A DNA stretch of 64,000 bases, from assembly GCA_947579665.1 (NCBI GenBank), contig OX388352.1, positions 38,062,216 through 38,126,215 on the forward strand. The letters are read 5' to 3'. The position numbers were made by a program, and so were the translations under genes. The notes under the pieces are model-generated. The model saw only the letters and a program-made list of their open reading frames with translations. It was not told the origin of the DNA and searched no databases. Shown here piece after piece: positions 11,403-21,705 of this stretch. This DNA comes from Sympetrum striolatum (taxonomy: Eukaryota; Arthropoda; Insecta; Odonata; Libellulidae). Within the stretch, counting starts at the first letter, position 1. Each line of letters begins with the position of its first letter.

Positions 11403-12220
11403 TATACGAATGTTCTAATAAAGGGTGGACAAATGAGATCAAAACGGAATAATTGAACTTGCTAGTAATATACATTAAACTAAAGCTTATTAAGTATACT
11501 ACTCGATTATAATATAAAACTTATGATATTGTAATCAAAATCAGTAGTTACGTTGCCACAAATATTCTCCAAAATTAGATTTACCACCACTCGAAAATTC
11601 ACAACGCAATCACTCAACAATGTACGAAGGCGGACTGATGCGAATCACACAATTAGTTCCTCTAGTTCTCTCCAAAAGAACAGCACCGACCAGAGAAAAC
11701 AAACGAATCGGTCAGCAGACTGCCTACCGGGGCTACCTTCCGACCGGGGCAACCCCACGCTCCCCTACTTTTGTTTTTATGCGCGGGAATTAAATAATTC
11801 ATAAGGTGCCAAACAGCACTGAACGGTGAATGATTCATTAATTGGAATTTTTCAGTTCTCAGAAAGTCTCTTGTATTAGTCGATTAGTGAGGGATCGCAT
11901 TCTCCAGGTGGGGAGTGATGAGTCATTTGAGGTGAGTTTCCTTTATTTTTCGAAGAATTCTGGTAAGAAAAATGGTATACTAGTATCATTCAGACAGTTT
12001 GACGTAACGTTAATGGAAAGGTTGCTATATGTCCAATATTGCTGGAAAAAACAGGCATTCATCCTAAAAGACACATTAATTCGGTTTGGGGTCATAAGCA
12101 TAGATCCATGATTCCACCCCTGTTATACTACCTTTGGCATTTCTTTCGCCCAAACGATATGAGCATTTTTTGAGCGACTATCAAAATGTGGGATTTAACA
12201 TGAATAGATTTTTTGGTAGC
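11403..12220. other. Interior of large element, no gene; short GC-rich patch
   Basis: No gene recognised. A patch at about 11,720-11,765 is richer in GC than its surroundings and holds two copies of an ACCGGGGC-ACC motif. Confidence 0.35.
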
Positions 12221-12420
12221 CTAACATTCGTTTAATGTTGAATATACGCTAGTCCCATTTATGCCCAAGGATGCCCAAATTTCAAGATAAGTCATTTGAC
12301 GATCGTGAAATATCAGGCAGACGCTGCATCAATGTTTTCAGGAACTACAGCCGATTTGGGTGGACCTTCATGAAATTCGACGCTGAGCGAACCGCAACCT
12401 CGATGGATTTCCGTGTTCCT
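12221..12420 (-). pseudogene. mariner transposase, N-terminal fragment, frameshifted
   Basis: On the minus strand, one frame reads about EIHRGCGSLSVEFHEG, then PPKSAVVPENIDA. After a one-base frameshift a second frame reads LIFHDRQMTYLEIWASLGI, then NGTSVYSTLNEC and a stop. This is the linker and second helix-turn-helix region of mariner transposases, which bind the element's inverted repeats. The DDE catalytic domain was not found. It is a short dead remnant inside the 10.4 kb element. The 61-codon open frame at 12345-12530 is in a different frame and is not the protein. Confidence 0.75.
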
Positions 12421-13860
12421 TCAACATGCAGAGGCTTTTGATGATGCTTTATCGCCAAAAGTCGCACTGCGTTTATCAATGCCCCGTTGTTAAAAAAATT
12501 CAGGTCAAAAGTTGAAGAAAATAATCTCACGGAAATGTTGACGACTTAATTTTCATTCTATGTCCAAGATGAATTTTTCAAGGCGCTGTAAAAAATACAA
12601 ATGTCAGTGTGTGTATGTGAACACGTTCTTATTAGGTAGATGAGATCAGGGAATAGTTATATCCAGGGAAAAAAGATCACCCTCAATTTCTTCGTGATTA
12701 AACATGTTTTCTATAAGAGAACGATGGATGGTGTTCAAATGAGGCTGAAAACTGTTCACCGTAAACTGTACTGTAGGGTGTAAAATTTGTTCTGAAAACG
12801 TTCGGTTTGTTTAGTGGCTTCCTATTAAGATCTAGAGAAAGTTATTTCTGGATCTCTTGACCTAATGTAAGTGACAGTTATAGAAGTCTTTGTTCTTGGT
12901 TATGTAACTTTGCATTAGTATACGTGAGCGTTTTAGGCATGAAGTAGTGATTCTCATATAGCCTTTATTTTCATCATTCAATGTGGGGCTCTGTTTTTAT
13001 GTTCACATTTATTACGGGGCAAAACATTCCCTCGAAAAGATAATCATACTCAGATTACTCCTTAAAGGATTATCATGCCTCAATTTAATTATTTCAGCCA
13101 TTTACGTATTACATTTTTATAATTCGCTTGTTATTTGTTTAAAGTTCGAAGAATGATACAAATATATAAAGAAAAAACATATAATAAAGCTATATTTACT
13201 GTGCATTTTGTTATATTTTCTCATTTTTCTAATAAATGATTTTCATACAATACCTTCAATACAATACATTCAATAATAGAAAATATTCCTCATGAAATGC
13301 ATTTTTTAAGCAGAGATGATATTTTCCATTCATGCGTACCACTACCATTTAACCGCGTTATCTGGGGTAAAATGATCTTTTGCATCAAATGAAAAAAAGT
13401 CTTAGTTCACTATTGCTAAACGGATTAAAAAATTGTCAATAGAAAAAAAAGGTCTTAAAATGCTCACATAGTTTTCTTCCTCTTATTTTATCGCACAATG
13501 AAACTAAAACATTTGTAAGAGTTGTGAGATTATCATGTATTACACAATAAAACTAAAATATATTAGCTTCTTTGGTCTGGTTCCCCCTATACCCACAAAA
13601 GAACATAACGATAGGAACATCGGATGTCCAATGTAAGCAACAGGATAGTTCACACCATGAATATAAAAGGCAACCCTTGTGCTACATGAATTTCACATTA
13701 CCACTGAAGGCCTTACGAAATTTTGGTGGATGATTTGTGGAGTATTTTTACTTTCTCCATATACGAAGTATTGTTTTCATGAAAAAATTCGACTTCGAGA
13801 TTCCAACGGAAATACATGTTTTGGGGTCCCTAGAACACGTTTTGACTATTTTCGGAGTGA
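12421..13860. other. Interior of large element, no gene
   Basis: AT-rich, with nothing coding recognised. The 13679-13955 open frames run through a GT microsatellite and are not considered genes. Confidence 0.4.
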
Positions 13861-13905
13861 TGTCTGTGTGTATGTGTGTGTCTGTGTGTGTGTGTGTTTG
13901 TGGGC
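13861..13905 (+). repeat. (TG)n microsatellite
   Basis: Imperfect TG/TGTC dinucleotide tract directly in front of the first TGGGCGCTCT of the 317 bp subterminal repeats. Confidence 0.9.
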
Positions 13906-14543
13906 GCTCTAACGTAAAAACTATTAGTCGTATCAATATCAAACTTCATATATAGTACTGTGGTGTGTTCTGTCAGAGCTGATTAGTTTTTGGAGTAAAT
14001 CGGTCTGCCGGAAGTGGAGCTTCATTCATCAAAGCTCATTTCCGGTTTTCAAAATATCTCCATAAATATGATATATACGTATATTGTATCACTTATAAAA
14101 GTTTTAAATAATATAATTTACTATAGCTTTTGTATTTAACATATTTTTGTATCACCAGTTGATTAGGAGTTATTCGTGAAATACCGATAAACCGGAAGTA
14201 GCTTTTATGTACATTGTGGGCGCTCTAACATGAAAATCATTCGTTGTATCAACACTAAACTTCATATATAGTACTTTAATTGGTGTCGTTAGAGTTGATT
14301 AGTTTTTGGATTAAATCGGTTCACCGGAAGTTGAGCTTCATTCTTCAAAGCTCATTTCTGGTTTTCAAAATATCTCCATAAATATGAGATTTAGGTATAT
14401 ACTATTATTTGTAAACGTTTTAGAAAATGTAATTTACTATAACTATTGTATGAAACATATTTTTGTATCACTGATTGTTTAGGAGTTATTCATGAAATAC
14501 TGATAAACCGGAAGTTGCTGGTTATGTACTTTGTGGGCGCTCT
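13901..14543 (+). repeat. 317 bp subterminal tandem repeats of the large element
   Basis: TGGGCGCTCT occurs at 13901, 14217 and 14534, so the spacing is 316-317 bp. Between these, both units share AGTTTTTGGA-TAAATCGGT, CCGGAAGT-GAGCTTCATTC and AAAATATCTCCATAAATATGA. The left end of the large element has only the outermost unit. The repeats therefore extend inward past the right TIR boundary. Confidence 0.85.
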
Positions 14544-15183
14544 GGGCTCTATGGGCGAAAGGCAAATTTCATCGTTTTTCATCGATCATGTCCCAAAAAA
14601 CATTATTTATAATGTTTGTGACGTAAAAGATAATAATATATTTATTAATCACTCATCTACCAAGTTTAGATGGAATATAGAGTTCGAAATTACTGTCGTA
14701 GATAAATATTTACATCTTATATATGGAGAAAGTCATGTGATGGCCACATCAGATTTTTTACTCTTTAATTACTGTAATTATTTAGATTTAATGGAAATTT
14801 GCCACATTCAAATTCTTGAAATCCCCGCCTATGGATCTCCTGATAATGCAGCGTTGCCACAACTCACCGGATAATTTGTATAGAAAACATAGATCACCTT
14901 AATTTTCATCGTAGAGCGTAGATCAAAAGACGCATGTACTAGTCTTAAGACGAAGGATACGACGGAGATATCAAATTGTTGTATATTGCAATTATTTATA
15001 ACTTTTCAAATCGTACTGCACGCCTTTGTTTACCTTTCGGTTTGAAAAATCCCGATGCCTGCTGATAAGCCGAGGTTCTTTATCAGCTCTGAGCTCGAGT
15101 CGTGGGAAAAAACTGTGATAAAGCAGCAAGAACGGCGCCTAGGGATGGATCTTTAAAAAAACCTCACTTAACTACCATTAACC
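14278..15183 (-). repeat. Right terminal inverted repeat
   Basis: Mirror image of 4744-5649, ending in CTACCATTAACC just before the target duplication at 15184-15191. Both repeats contain an inverted CTGATAAG/CTTATCAG pair near 15,065 and 4,860. The 142-codon frame (14446-14874) lies within the repeat and shows no recognisable domain. Confidence 0.9.
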
Positions 15184-15191
15184 GAATCTAA
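15184..15191. other. Right 8 bp target-site duplication GAATCTAA
   Basis: Direct partner of 4736-4743. After it, array sequence resumes exactly as in units 2-4. Confidence 0.93.
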
Positions 15192-16044
15192 TCCCAATTT
15201 ACTACTCAAAGTATGCTTGCCGTATAGCCTTTTCCATACCCGATGAATTGCCAGTTATCTCATAGTTGTCTTGGAATACCTGTTTTGTCTTATGGAAAAA
15301 AGTATGCGGAAATAAAGAGCCATTTTTCTATTCATATCGAACATCGGAGTTGAAACATCGGAGAAAAGAAGCTGATGATAAAATAAACCCCCCGAAAGCC
15401 ATTTGTGTGTATTTATCTCCTCCTTTATCCAAAAACACCAAGTCGCATACACTCATTCCTTTCTTTTTTAAATATGTCCAAGCAAGCCACTGGTACTTTC
15501 GGTGGGACTTAGCGAACAGAAATGTCACTGGATTCCCTGACGTGTATGTAACCAGCTTTACCAGAATCGATCCCACGAGGATACTATTGAGGACTACTAT
15601 CCAGTTTGTATCCTTAAATGCCGTATTTCTTTAAGACGGAGGCTTACGAAGTACAAAACTTGGTTACATAAACTATGAACGTTTACGCCAATTCGGACGA
15701 AATCATCCGTGTGCGAAAATATATCTGGAAGGAAACAACTCTTGGATAAAGGAACCGTAGTACTTCACAAGCGCATTATAATCACAATACATCATATACA
15801 TAATTTAGTTGATTAGGTGTAAAAGAAATACTTCTTAAAAGAATACGGTAACTTAGAGAGGCATTCAAATTATCATCGAAATTAGTAGTAACATCGAAAA
15901 CTTAACGTTTTTTATGACCGTTTGAAGCTTAATTTAGTAATTAACCTAATGTGAAACTCAATTGAAAGCACTTAATAAATCCCACTTTTAATTCAAGGCA
16001 GTAATATTTACTCATCGTGAGTGAAATAAGCTGCATCGGACGAG
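15192..16044. repeat. B arm of the diverged unit palindrome, unit 1
   Basis: Upstream flank of the B element, homologous in inverted orientation to the A arm. It holds overlapping open frames on both strands (15266-15634 plus, 122 codons; 15328-15576 minus). The plus frame is nearly kept in unit 2 (27562-27930), but unit 3 has a 2-base insertion in a GT run and unit 4 is broken. The A arm, which is homologous, keeps no frame, so I do not call a gene. Confidence 0.7.
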
Positions 16045-16053
16045 TATAAATAT
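16045..16053 (+). promoter_or_regulatory. TATA box of B element, unit 1
   Basis: TATAAATAT, its first T exactly 30 bp before G16075. Directly upstream is the conserved block ending CGGACGAG (about 16,010-16,044), shared with the A copies as CGGACAGG. The same box is at 28342, 39834 and 51807. The position fits either Pol II or a Pol III type 3 promoter; the T-run after the element favours Pol III. Confidence 0.5.
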
Positions 16054-16074
16054 CTCATATGCGAAATCTTCATC

Positions 16075-16277
16075 GCTGGTCCTGGTAGTGTCATACACTC
16101 GTGAGCAGGATGGTTCCACTAAGGCAAGAAAGAGTAGTAATTTACAATCAGCTTATCACAAATCAGCTAAGAGATCAGGTATTAATCTATAGAATTACCA
16201 ATCCTGCCCGAACTGAAGTACGTTCACGCGTGCTGTGTCTAGTACACCCCCGTATAGAGACTACCAGGACCAGTTTT
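16075..16277 (+). ncRNA. Candidate structured RNA gene, B type, unit 1
   Basis: Putative transcript of about 203 nt from G16075 to the T5 run at 16274-16278. The 5' end GCTGGTCCTGGTAG pairs with CTACCAGGACCAG (16261-16273) as a 13 bp helix. An internal helix is GCAGGATGGT (16105-16114) with ACCAATCCTGC (16197-16207), one base bulged. A hairpin follows: GAAC, loop TGAAGTAC, GTTC (16210-16225). Near the 3' end, GTGT-CTAGT-ACAC can form a small hairpin. Compared with the A type, the inner pairs change together (A-T to G-C in the hairpin, A-T to T-A in the internal helix). The 61-codon frame 16101-16286 lies across it, is not kept in the A type, and is not considered real. Confidence 0.55.
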
Positions 16278-16278
16278 T
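16274..16278 (+). terminator. T5 run, possible Pol III terminator
   Basis: Five T residues directly after the terminal helix, also present in B2 (28571-28575), B3 (40063-40067) and B4 (52024-52028). The A copies have four. A run of four or more T is enough to stop Pol III. Confidence 0.45.
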
Positions 16279-17574
16279 GCGTCTGAAAATTAAAATATTA
16301 CAATTTATCAATTTGATAAATATTTTTTTACGATAAATCCATCTTTGCTAATCAGAAAATTTTTTTTATGCACGTGATTCGCAATTTGTCTCAGAGAGAC
16401 TGTGTGTACTGAGTTATTTGCAATTCGTACGGGATGGTAGAGGCAAAAGGAGATAATACATTAAAGAACTTGATAAGTATAGCAACCATTGGGCTTAGCA
16501 CGCTACTAAAAAATATTTATTAAAATTGGCATCAACTCTTCGTTAAAAATGTAGGTACGTCGTGACGTATCCTAAATAAAAATCGATATTAAAAAAGAAC
16601 CGAGCAAATCATAATGCCGTGTTAGACAGCAATTTTATGTGTAACTTATCACGAACTAAAGGCAACAGCAATCAATGAAAATGTTGAAGAAAAGCAAATT
16701 ATATTTTTACTTATGCAGCTCATCCTTCCGAATGTTGACTGTGTCTTTTAAGATTACAAAAATACTTTATCTTTACGGTTCAGAATATATTTATTATACA
16801 TAGACTTTTCTATCTATACCTATCTACCATTAGGGAATAAATAAATGATAACCATGTTCCTTAAGTATCATTGACTTGAAATTTTACGAAATACTGGCAA
16901 TAGCAAGAAACGACCTGCAAAAAATTAAACAGAGACCCTAACTACCATGGGTTCTATGCCAAAAAGCCGAGAAATGCCATAAAATGCTTTGTGGGGATCT
17001 TCGGAATTAATTTAGACACTTTCCGGCTAATTTATTTAACGGTCCTACAAAGTCGAGTTCCAAGGAAAGTAAATTATGCAAAGATTCTTACTTTGGTCAT
17101 GTTATATCGTTTTCAAATCTTCATTGAGAGATCTATGGTAAAAGGATCGAAGATTTAGTGAAATTGATTTGCAGAAAACAAAGATTTCCCCTGGCGATCA
17201 AGGCGATTGTTAAATGCGAGCTCAAGCACTTTCTCATTTGAATTCACGGGGATTTCAACGCCTGTCCCGTATCAATGGTAATGAATAATCTCAGAATTTT
17301 GAAAAAAAAAGTTCATTAACTCTGATGGCTACATTTGCAAACATGGATACATAAATTACAGGGACAAAATTACAGCCATTTTATGGAGTTTTTCGAAAAT
17401 ATATGTAATTTTCATCCCGGTAGGACAGAAAAATGAAAATCACAGAGGTCACAGCAAAAGCACTTTTAGGTATTATAATCGTAGAAATATAACCAAATAC
17501 GCGTTAGTTTCACGGCAGGTAAGTTCAAAATTCTATCATTTGAAACACGTTGCTGCGATTTTTAAGATATTTTT
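16279..17574. repeat. 3' flank of B element and array spacer
   Basis: The first 250 bp remain homologous to the A-element 3' flank: GTCTCAGAGAGACTGTGTG, AATTCGTAC, GGCAAAAGGAGAT-AT and AAAGAACTTGAT-AGTATAG. No gene recognised. Matching stretches begin at 28575, 40067 and 52028. Confidence 0.6.
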
Positions 17575-18420
17575 TGATTCCATTCCTAATAACACGGAAA
17601 CGTAAAACCCGGCATGTGAAAAGAGGTCATATATAAATTTCAAATACGTTTATAGTTTCCCTGATGGTCCTAGGTTCAACGTCAGGGCACCATATGCATG
17701 CTACCATTCAATTAAAAGGGAATGTAGAATTCAGTTTAAGAACCTTACCGATCTAACGACTTGAAATTTTAGGAACTGTTAGAGACCATTGAGAAGTACA
17801 TTATTTTAAACAGGTTGTAGTGGCAGGTTGAAATATATCATCAATATGCCTAAAATTTGAGATATCATCATACGCAAACTGTGATACATAGTAATAGCAG
17901 AGACAAAGTTGGAGGTAGATTGTGCAAAATTTTTAAAAGATTTTAAAGCCACTTTAATTGTGGTAGAGAATTTTAAATCACGAAGGTCCCAGGAGACGCT
18001 CTCTTCTATATTTCTTGCCATAGAAGTGGCAACGAATGTACGTGAGTCTGACGCAAGGTGCTACCTAATTATCGTATTTAAAATACATAGCGGTGATTTC
18101 CTGAAATTTTAAAATCCGTTCCCGATTGGACGAAAACGTAAAACCCGGCGGTGAACAGAAGACATAAATACATCTTACAAATGCAGTTTACTATTTCCCT
18201 AGCGATGCTTTGTTCGATGCCAGAACGCCATTTTCATTCCCCTATGCATTTCTTACATGGAAATCGGAATGTTATTTTAAGACATTTTTTATGGTTCATT
18301 TTTCGAAAAAGTAGTTATAATTGGTCCCAAAGCACAGTTTATCATTTACTTTATGTTCATTGGTTCAACGACAGGGAACCATCTTCATTCTTCCACTTCA
18401 CTTACCGGGTATAGGGAATT
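17575..18420. repeat. Internal duplicated block, present in units 1 and 4 only
   Basis: The motif ACGTAAAACCCGGC recurs about 540 bp apart (17605 and 18140), each time followed by a related segment ending in a GGTTCAACG-CAGGG-ACCAT type motif (about 17,671 and 18,362). Units 2 and 3 have only one such motif, and the roughly 690 bp between the two is absent there. Unit 4 has the long form (53330-54175). The open frames 17806-18021 and 53563-53778 fall in this block and have no known domain. Confidence 0.75.
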
Positions 18421-18779
18421 TCGTTTGAAGACATTCTAAAAATATGGAGTTGGAATTTTTAAAATGGTCATATTTGCCTATAACAAGTATTTAAATACAA
18501 TCTCACTTTAAGAAAAGATCCTAGCTTCGACGCTAGGCTATTAACAGCATGTGGAATCTAATTTTACATGGACGATACTGGGTACCTGTATTATATACTA
18601 ATTTCATATTATACACTAATTTCATATCGGCATCATATCGGGACGGTCCTTAAAAGAAAATAAAAAGGATTGAAAATATTCTCAAAATTAATGTAATCGT
18701 CTGGCATCGAAGCCGGGTCTTCCTGGTGAATATATTATGCAGCACAAAAGAAAATCACCATCTGGTAATCCATCCTTTC
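18421..18779. other. Array spacer with one T-arm-like module
   Basis: It includes CTAGCTTCGACGCTAGG (about 18,521) and the minus-strand GGCATCGAAGCCGGG motif (about 18,708), both tRNA T-arm-like. Homology to the other units ends near 18,775. Confidence 0.55.
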
Positions 18780-19115
18780 TGACTGTAATTACGTACCTTC
18801 AATTGCTGATTACCTTCTTGCAGAAAAGTTCTCGTTATCAATGTAATATATCGTCCCCTTTAATCATTAGCTTTAAGGTCCCTAAATTCCTCGAGTATTT
18901 TTACGGGATAACACTTGAGCTCCATGTCAAGGATGGGATCAGTCGTCAAGGGGACGAGTTATTTACAACCTCGAATTTTCACACAATTTTCGTATATTTT
19001 ACCGATATTCCATAAAATAAAAATAAGAATCTTCATTCAATTTTCTTTTTTTTTAGTGATTGTCTGTCTCGTTAACGTGCGACTATTTCCTATAATTTAA
19101 TTTTGCAAAATAAAT
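18780..19115 (+). repeat. Dispersed repeat shared with 10290-10620
   Basis: Diverged partner of the copy inside the 10.4 kb element. Here it lies exactly where unit 1 departs from the other units. Confidence 0.65.
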
Positions 19116-19282
19116 TATACCTGCATGCGATAATGCTCGTAATGAGGTTTTAGTGTATTAAAATGAGCAAAACGGTCGAACGGTATGGTCTCCATTCTAA
19201 GACAAACCCAAAAACACGCACGAAACATTTCGATTTTATGTATATAGTAACTATGTATAGTATATGTGTTTAGTTTGATGTA

Positions 19283-19914
19283 CAGTGGTACCTCGAGATA
19301 CGAGCAACCTAACATACGAGCTTTTTGAGATACGAGCCGGAGCTCGGGCCATATTTTCGTTCAAGATACGAGCCCAAATCCAAGATACGAGCCGTGTTTC
19401 CAAGCCAAGTGCAGCCAAGAAGGCAAAAACAAGTGATAATTAAATTTACGTAAATGTCAAGTTTTAAGTTAAGTCCATTGTTTTAAGTTTTTCCTTTCAT
19501 TTTAAATAAGGAAAGTGTAGTTTTACTTTTACGAAAATAGTTGTAAGTTTTAAAAAAGCACCGTCTACGTACGTGTCTAGAGTGCCTGCATCCCTTCCCC
19601 TCTCCCTCCTCCTCGCCGTTCACCTTCGTTAGCCGCACTCGTCTGTCTCCAAAGTAAGACTTTTATGCTATATAACTCTTTTATTTCTTTATTTCATATT
19701 TTGTTATGTATTTGTTAGTTATGCATGTTTATTTTTTATTTAAAAACATATCTTTATTCATAATTTACAATGGTTTGGGGATTTTTCATAGACCCGGAAC
19801 GGATTAAATCGAATTCAGTTATTTTAAATGGGAGAAATTCGTTTTAAATACAAGCTGATTGACTTACGAGCTCGGTTCTGGAACGAATTAAACTCGTATC
19901 TCAAGGTACCACTG
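19283..19914. mobile_element. Tigger/pogo-like non-autonomous element (632 bp)
   Basis: The ends are CAGTGGTACCTCGAGATACG and its inverted match, CGTATCTCAAGGTACCACTG, flanked by TA on both sides (19281-19282 and 19915-19916). GATACGAGC-type motifs are repeated in the first 110 bp. A pyrimidine-rich stretch (about 19,590-19,620) is followed by AT-rich sequence. No transposase frame is present. The TA duplication and the end sequence fit the pogo/Tigger group, which would depend on a transposase supplied in trans. Confidence 0.85.
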
Positions 19915-21705
19915 TATATAGTTACTCTTTCAACTTTTTGTTATGGAATATGGTTTTGACAATTTTAGTGGCTCTGCCATTCGAAAATAATGAATGAAGA
20001 TTATTTTCATGTATATTGAAAACTCCGAACGCATCGAAATATATTAACCGTCATCCCATGATTAAAAAATTGCAAAAGATTGGTCATAGTCGTCTCATAG
20101 CAGTTGCCGCTTGCGTCCAGATGTTACAATAGTACTATGATGATGTTCTTTGCCCGATAAGTACAGAGGCGATGTTAACATGCTTTTGAGACTCCGGACC
20201 AACCGAAAAAGGGTATCAAAGATTGCCTATTTATACTCCTCGGATCCTGCGCTTCCGCACCGCGATGACTAATTTTGTGTCCCAAAATACAACGCTGCGA
20301 CGTTTTGGACGAGGTTGACCTTGTGAGATCAGAATAATGGTTTTAATATGCGACAAACCATCATCTCATAATGATACGTTTATGATTGTAAAATAGTTCA
20401 CGTTGGTTTTCTTTAGAGCGAATCTAAAGTTTATTAAGGCATTCTTTTCCTATAATTCTCAATCTGGGATGGATATAAAGAGAATTCTGTTTATTACATA
20501 ACAAGTTATGCGTCATTCTCGCTGGACGTGGAGAATTATTATTAGTCTTACTATCCCAACTTTTCCAACCCGAAAGCGCTCAAATCTCTCAGCCTAAAGG
20601 TAATAATTTGATTGAATTAAATCATATATTAAACTGATAAACTTTTATTTACGCCTTAAAAAGAATTTTAACGACAGAAAACGATAAAACGTAGAAGTAG
20701 TTTGATTTCAAAAGAAATAAGTGGATTTTGAGCAACAAACTGCTTTGAGTATCTCAGCACTAGAGTAACCGCAAATAATAATGTACACTAACCGATAATA
20801 ATGATACAAAAGCGGTAACTCTAAAACAAATTCCAAGAACATATATAAAAGAGCAGAATTCATAAAAAGTGCCAAAAAATTGATTTTTCGATTCATGTCT
20901 GCCGATTAAGTAGATTGCTTCCTTAACGAAGATATCATTAGGGTAATTGAAACGTGTCTTTCATTCCGAATATACCCAAACCGATACGATATACAAACAA
21001 TATAAATATTTCATTGTTATCTGCGGCAGAGTGAGGGGTTCAAATTTCCTCCAAAGGGTTATATTCTATAATGAAGATATCATTAATGTAATTTAAATGT
21101 GTTTTGACCCCAGCCTTTATGCTTTTGCTGGTCTTTTGCTAATAATTTTGCTGAATACGATAATTCCTTATAAAACATGCCGTTGCATTATAAATTTCGC
21201 GAAAGTTACGGACAAGCGTAAATATGTTAGACAAAAGAGCATTGATGACGTAGCTGGCAACACGGCTAATTTAATCAACCAGTAGCAATATCGATGGCAG
21301 ATAAGGATTTAAACGCTTCTCACGTATGATTATAGTGTATAGCTATACTGTACCACCATGATGGCCAATAAGAATCCCATGAGTCAGAACCTAATGTGTT
21401 GATTTGTTTACTCCTCGGAAATGTTCAAATGAACTCTCTGGAGAGAGAATACGAACCCGAAACCTTGAATATAGACGAATTACTATAATCCACATGTGTT
21501 TGTTAATTGAGTGTGGATGCAAAGCAAAACTTTCGAATAGTGCTTTATGAGGGTCACTGTTATAAATTTGGAACTATTTCTGAAACTTTGATAACATGTG
21601 CCTCTTTTACATTAGCTCAATTCAAGCTCTAGGAAAGTAATCATAAATAAAATAAATATGCATATGTGTAACGTTGTAGAAAGTCATTGTAAGAAAGATA
21701 CTAAT
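19915..21705. other. Unit 1-specific sequence, no gene
   Basis: It has no counterpart in units 2-4. The open frames at 20708-20896 and 21097-21285 are short and hydrophobic, with no recognisable domain. I see no repeats or RNA genes. Confidence 0.4.

Larger units (their letters stand above)
4744..15183. mobile_element. 10,440 bp long-TIR DNA transposon, cargo-carrying, present in unit 1 only
   Basis: The boundaries are exact. The left end GGTTAATGGTAGTTAAGTG is mirrored at the right end, both are flanked by GAATCTAA, and three sister units show the intact empty site. The terminal inverted repeats are about 906 bp and nearly identical. The interior holds fragments of at least four unrelated transposases (piggyBac 6105-6536, Merlin 9404-9925, pogo 10957-11402, mariner 12221-12420) and a segment related to 18,780-19,115. 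No intact transposase was seen, so it is probably non-autonomous. Long TIRs with an 8 bp duplication fit Mutator-like, Merlin or P-type elements; the family is not decided. The Merlin fragment inside could be the founder or just cargo. Confidence 0.88.

Noticed and set aside
13679..13955. Overlapping open frames on both strands near 13.7-13.9 kb
   Set aside because: They run through a TG microsatellite and have no family features.
4744..15183. Maverick/Polinton because of size and long inverted repeats
   Set aside because: Target duplication is 8 bp instead of 6 bp, and no polymerase, integrase or capsid coding is visible.
15266..15634. 122-codon frame recurring in units 1 and 2 with an overlapping minus frame
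   Set aside because: Broken in units 3 and 4 and not kept in the homologous A arm. Recurrence is explained by DNA duplication alone.
16101..16286. 61-codon frame over the B element, kept in units 1-3
   Set aside because: No corresponding frame in the A type, whose RNA fold is conserved. Unit 4 lost it through a deletion that spares the helices.
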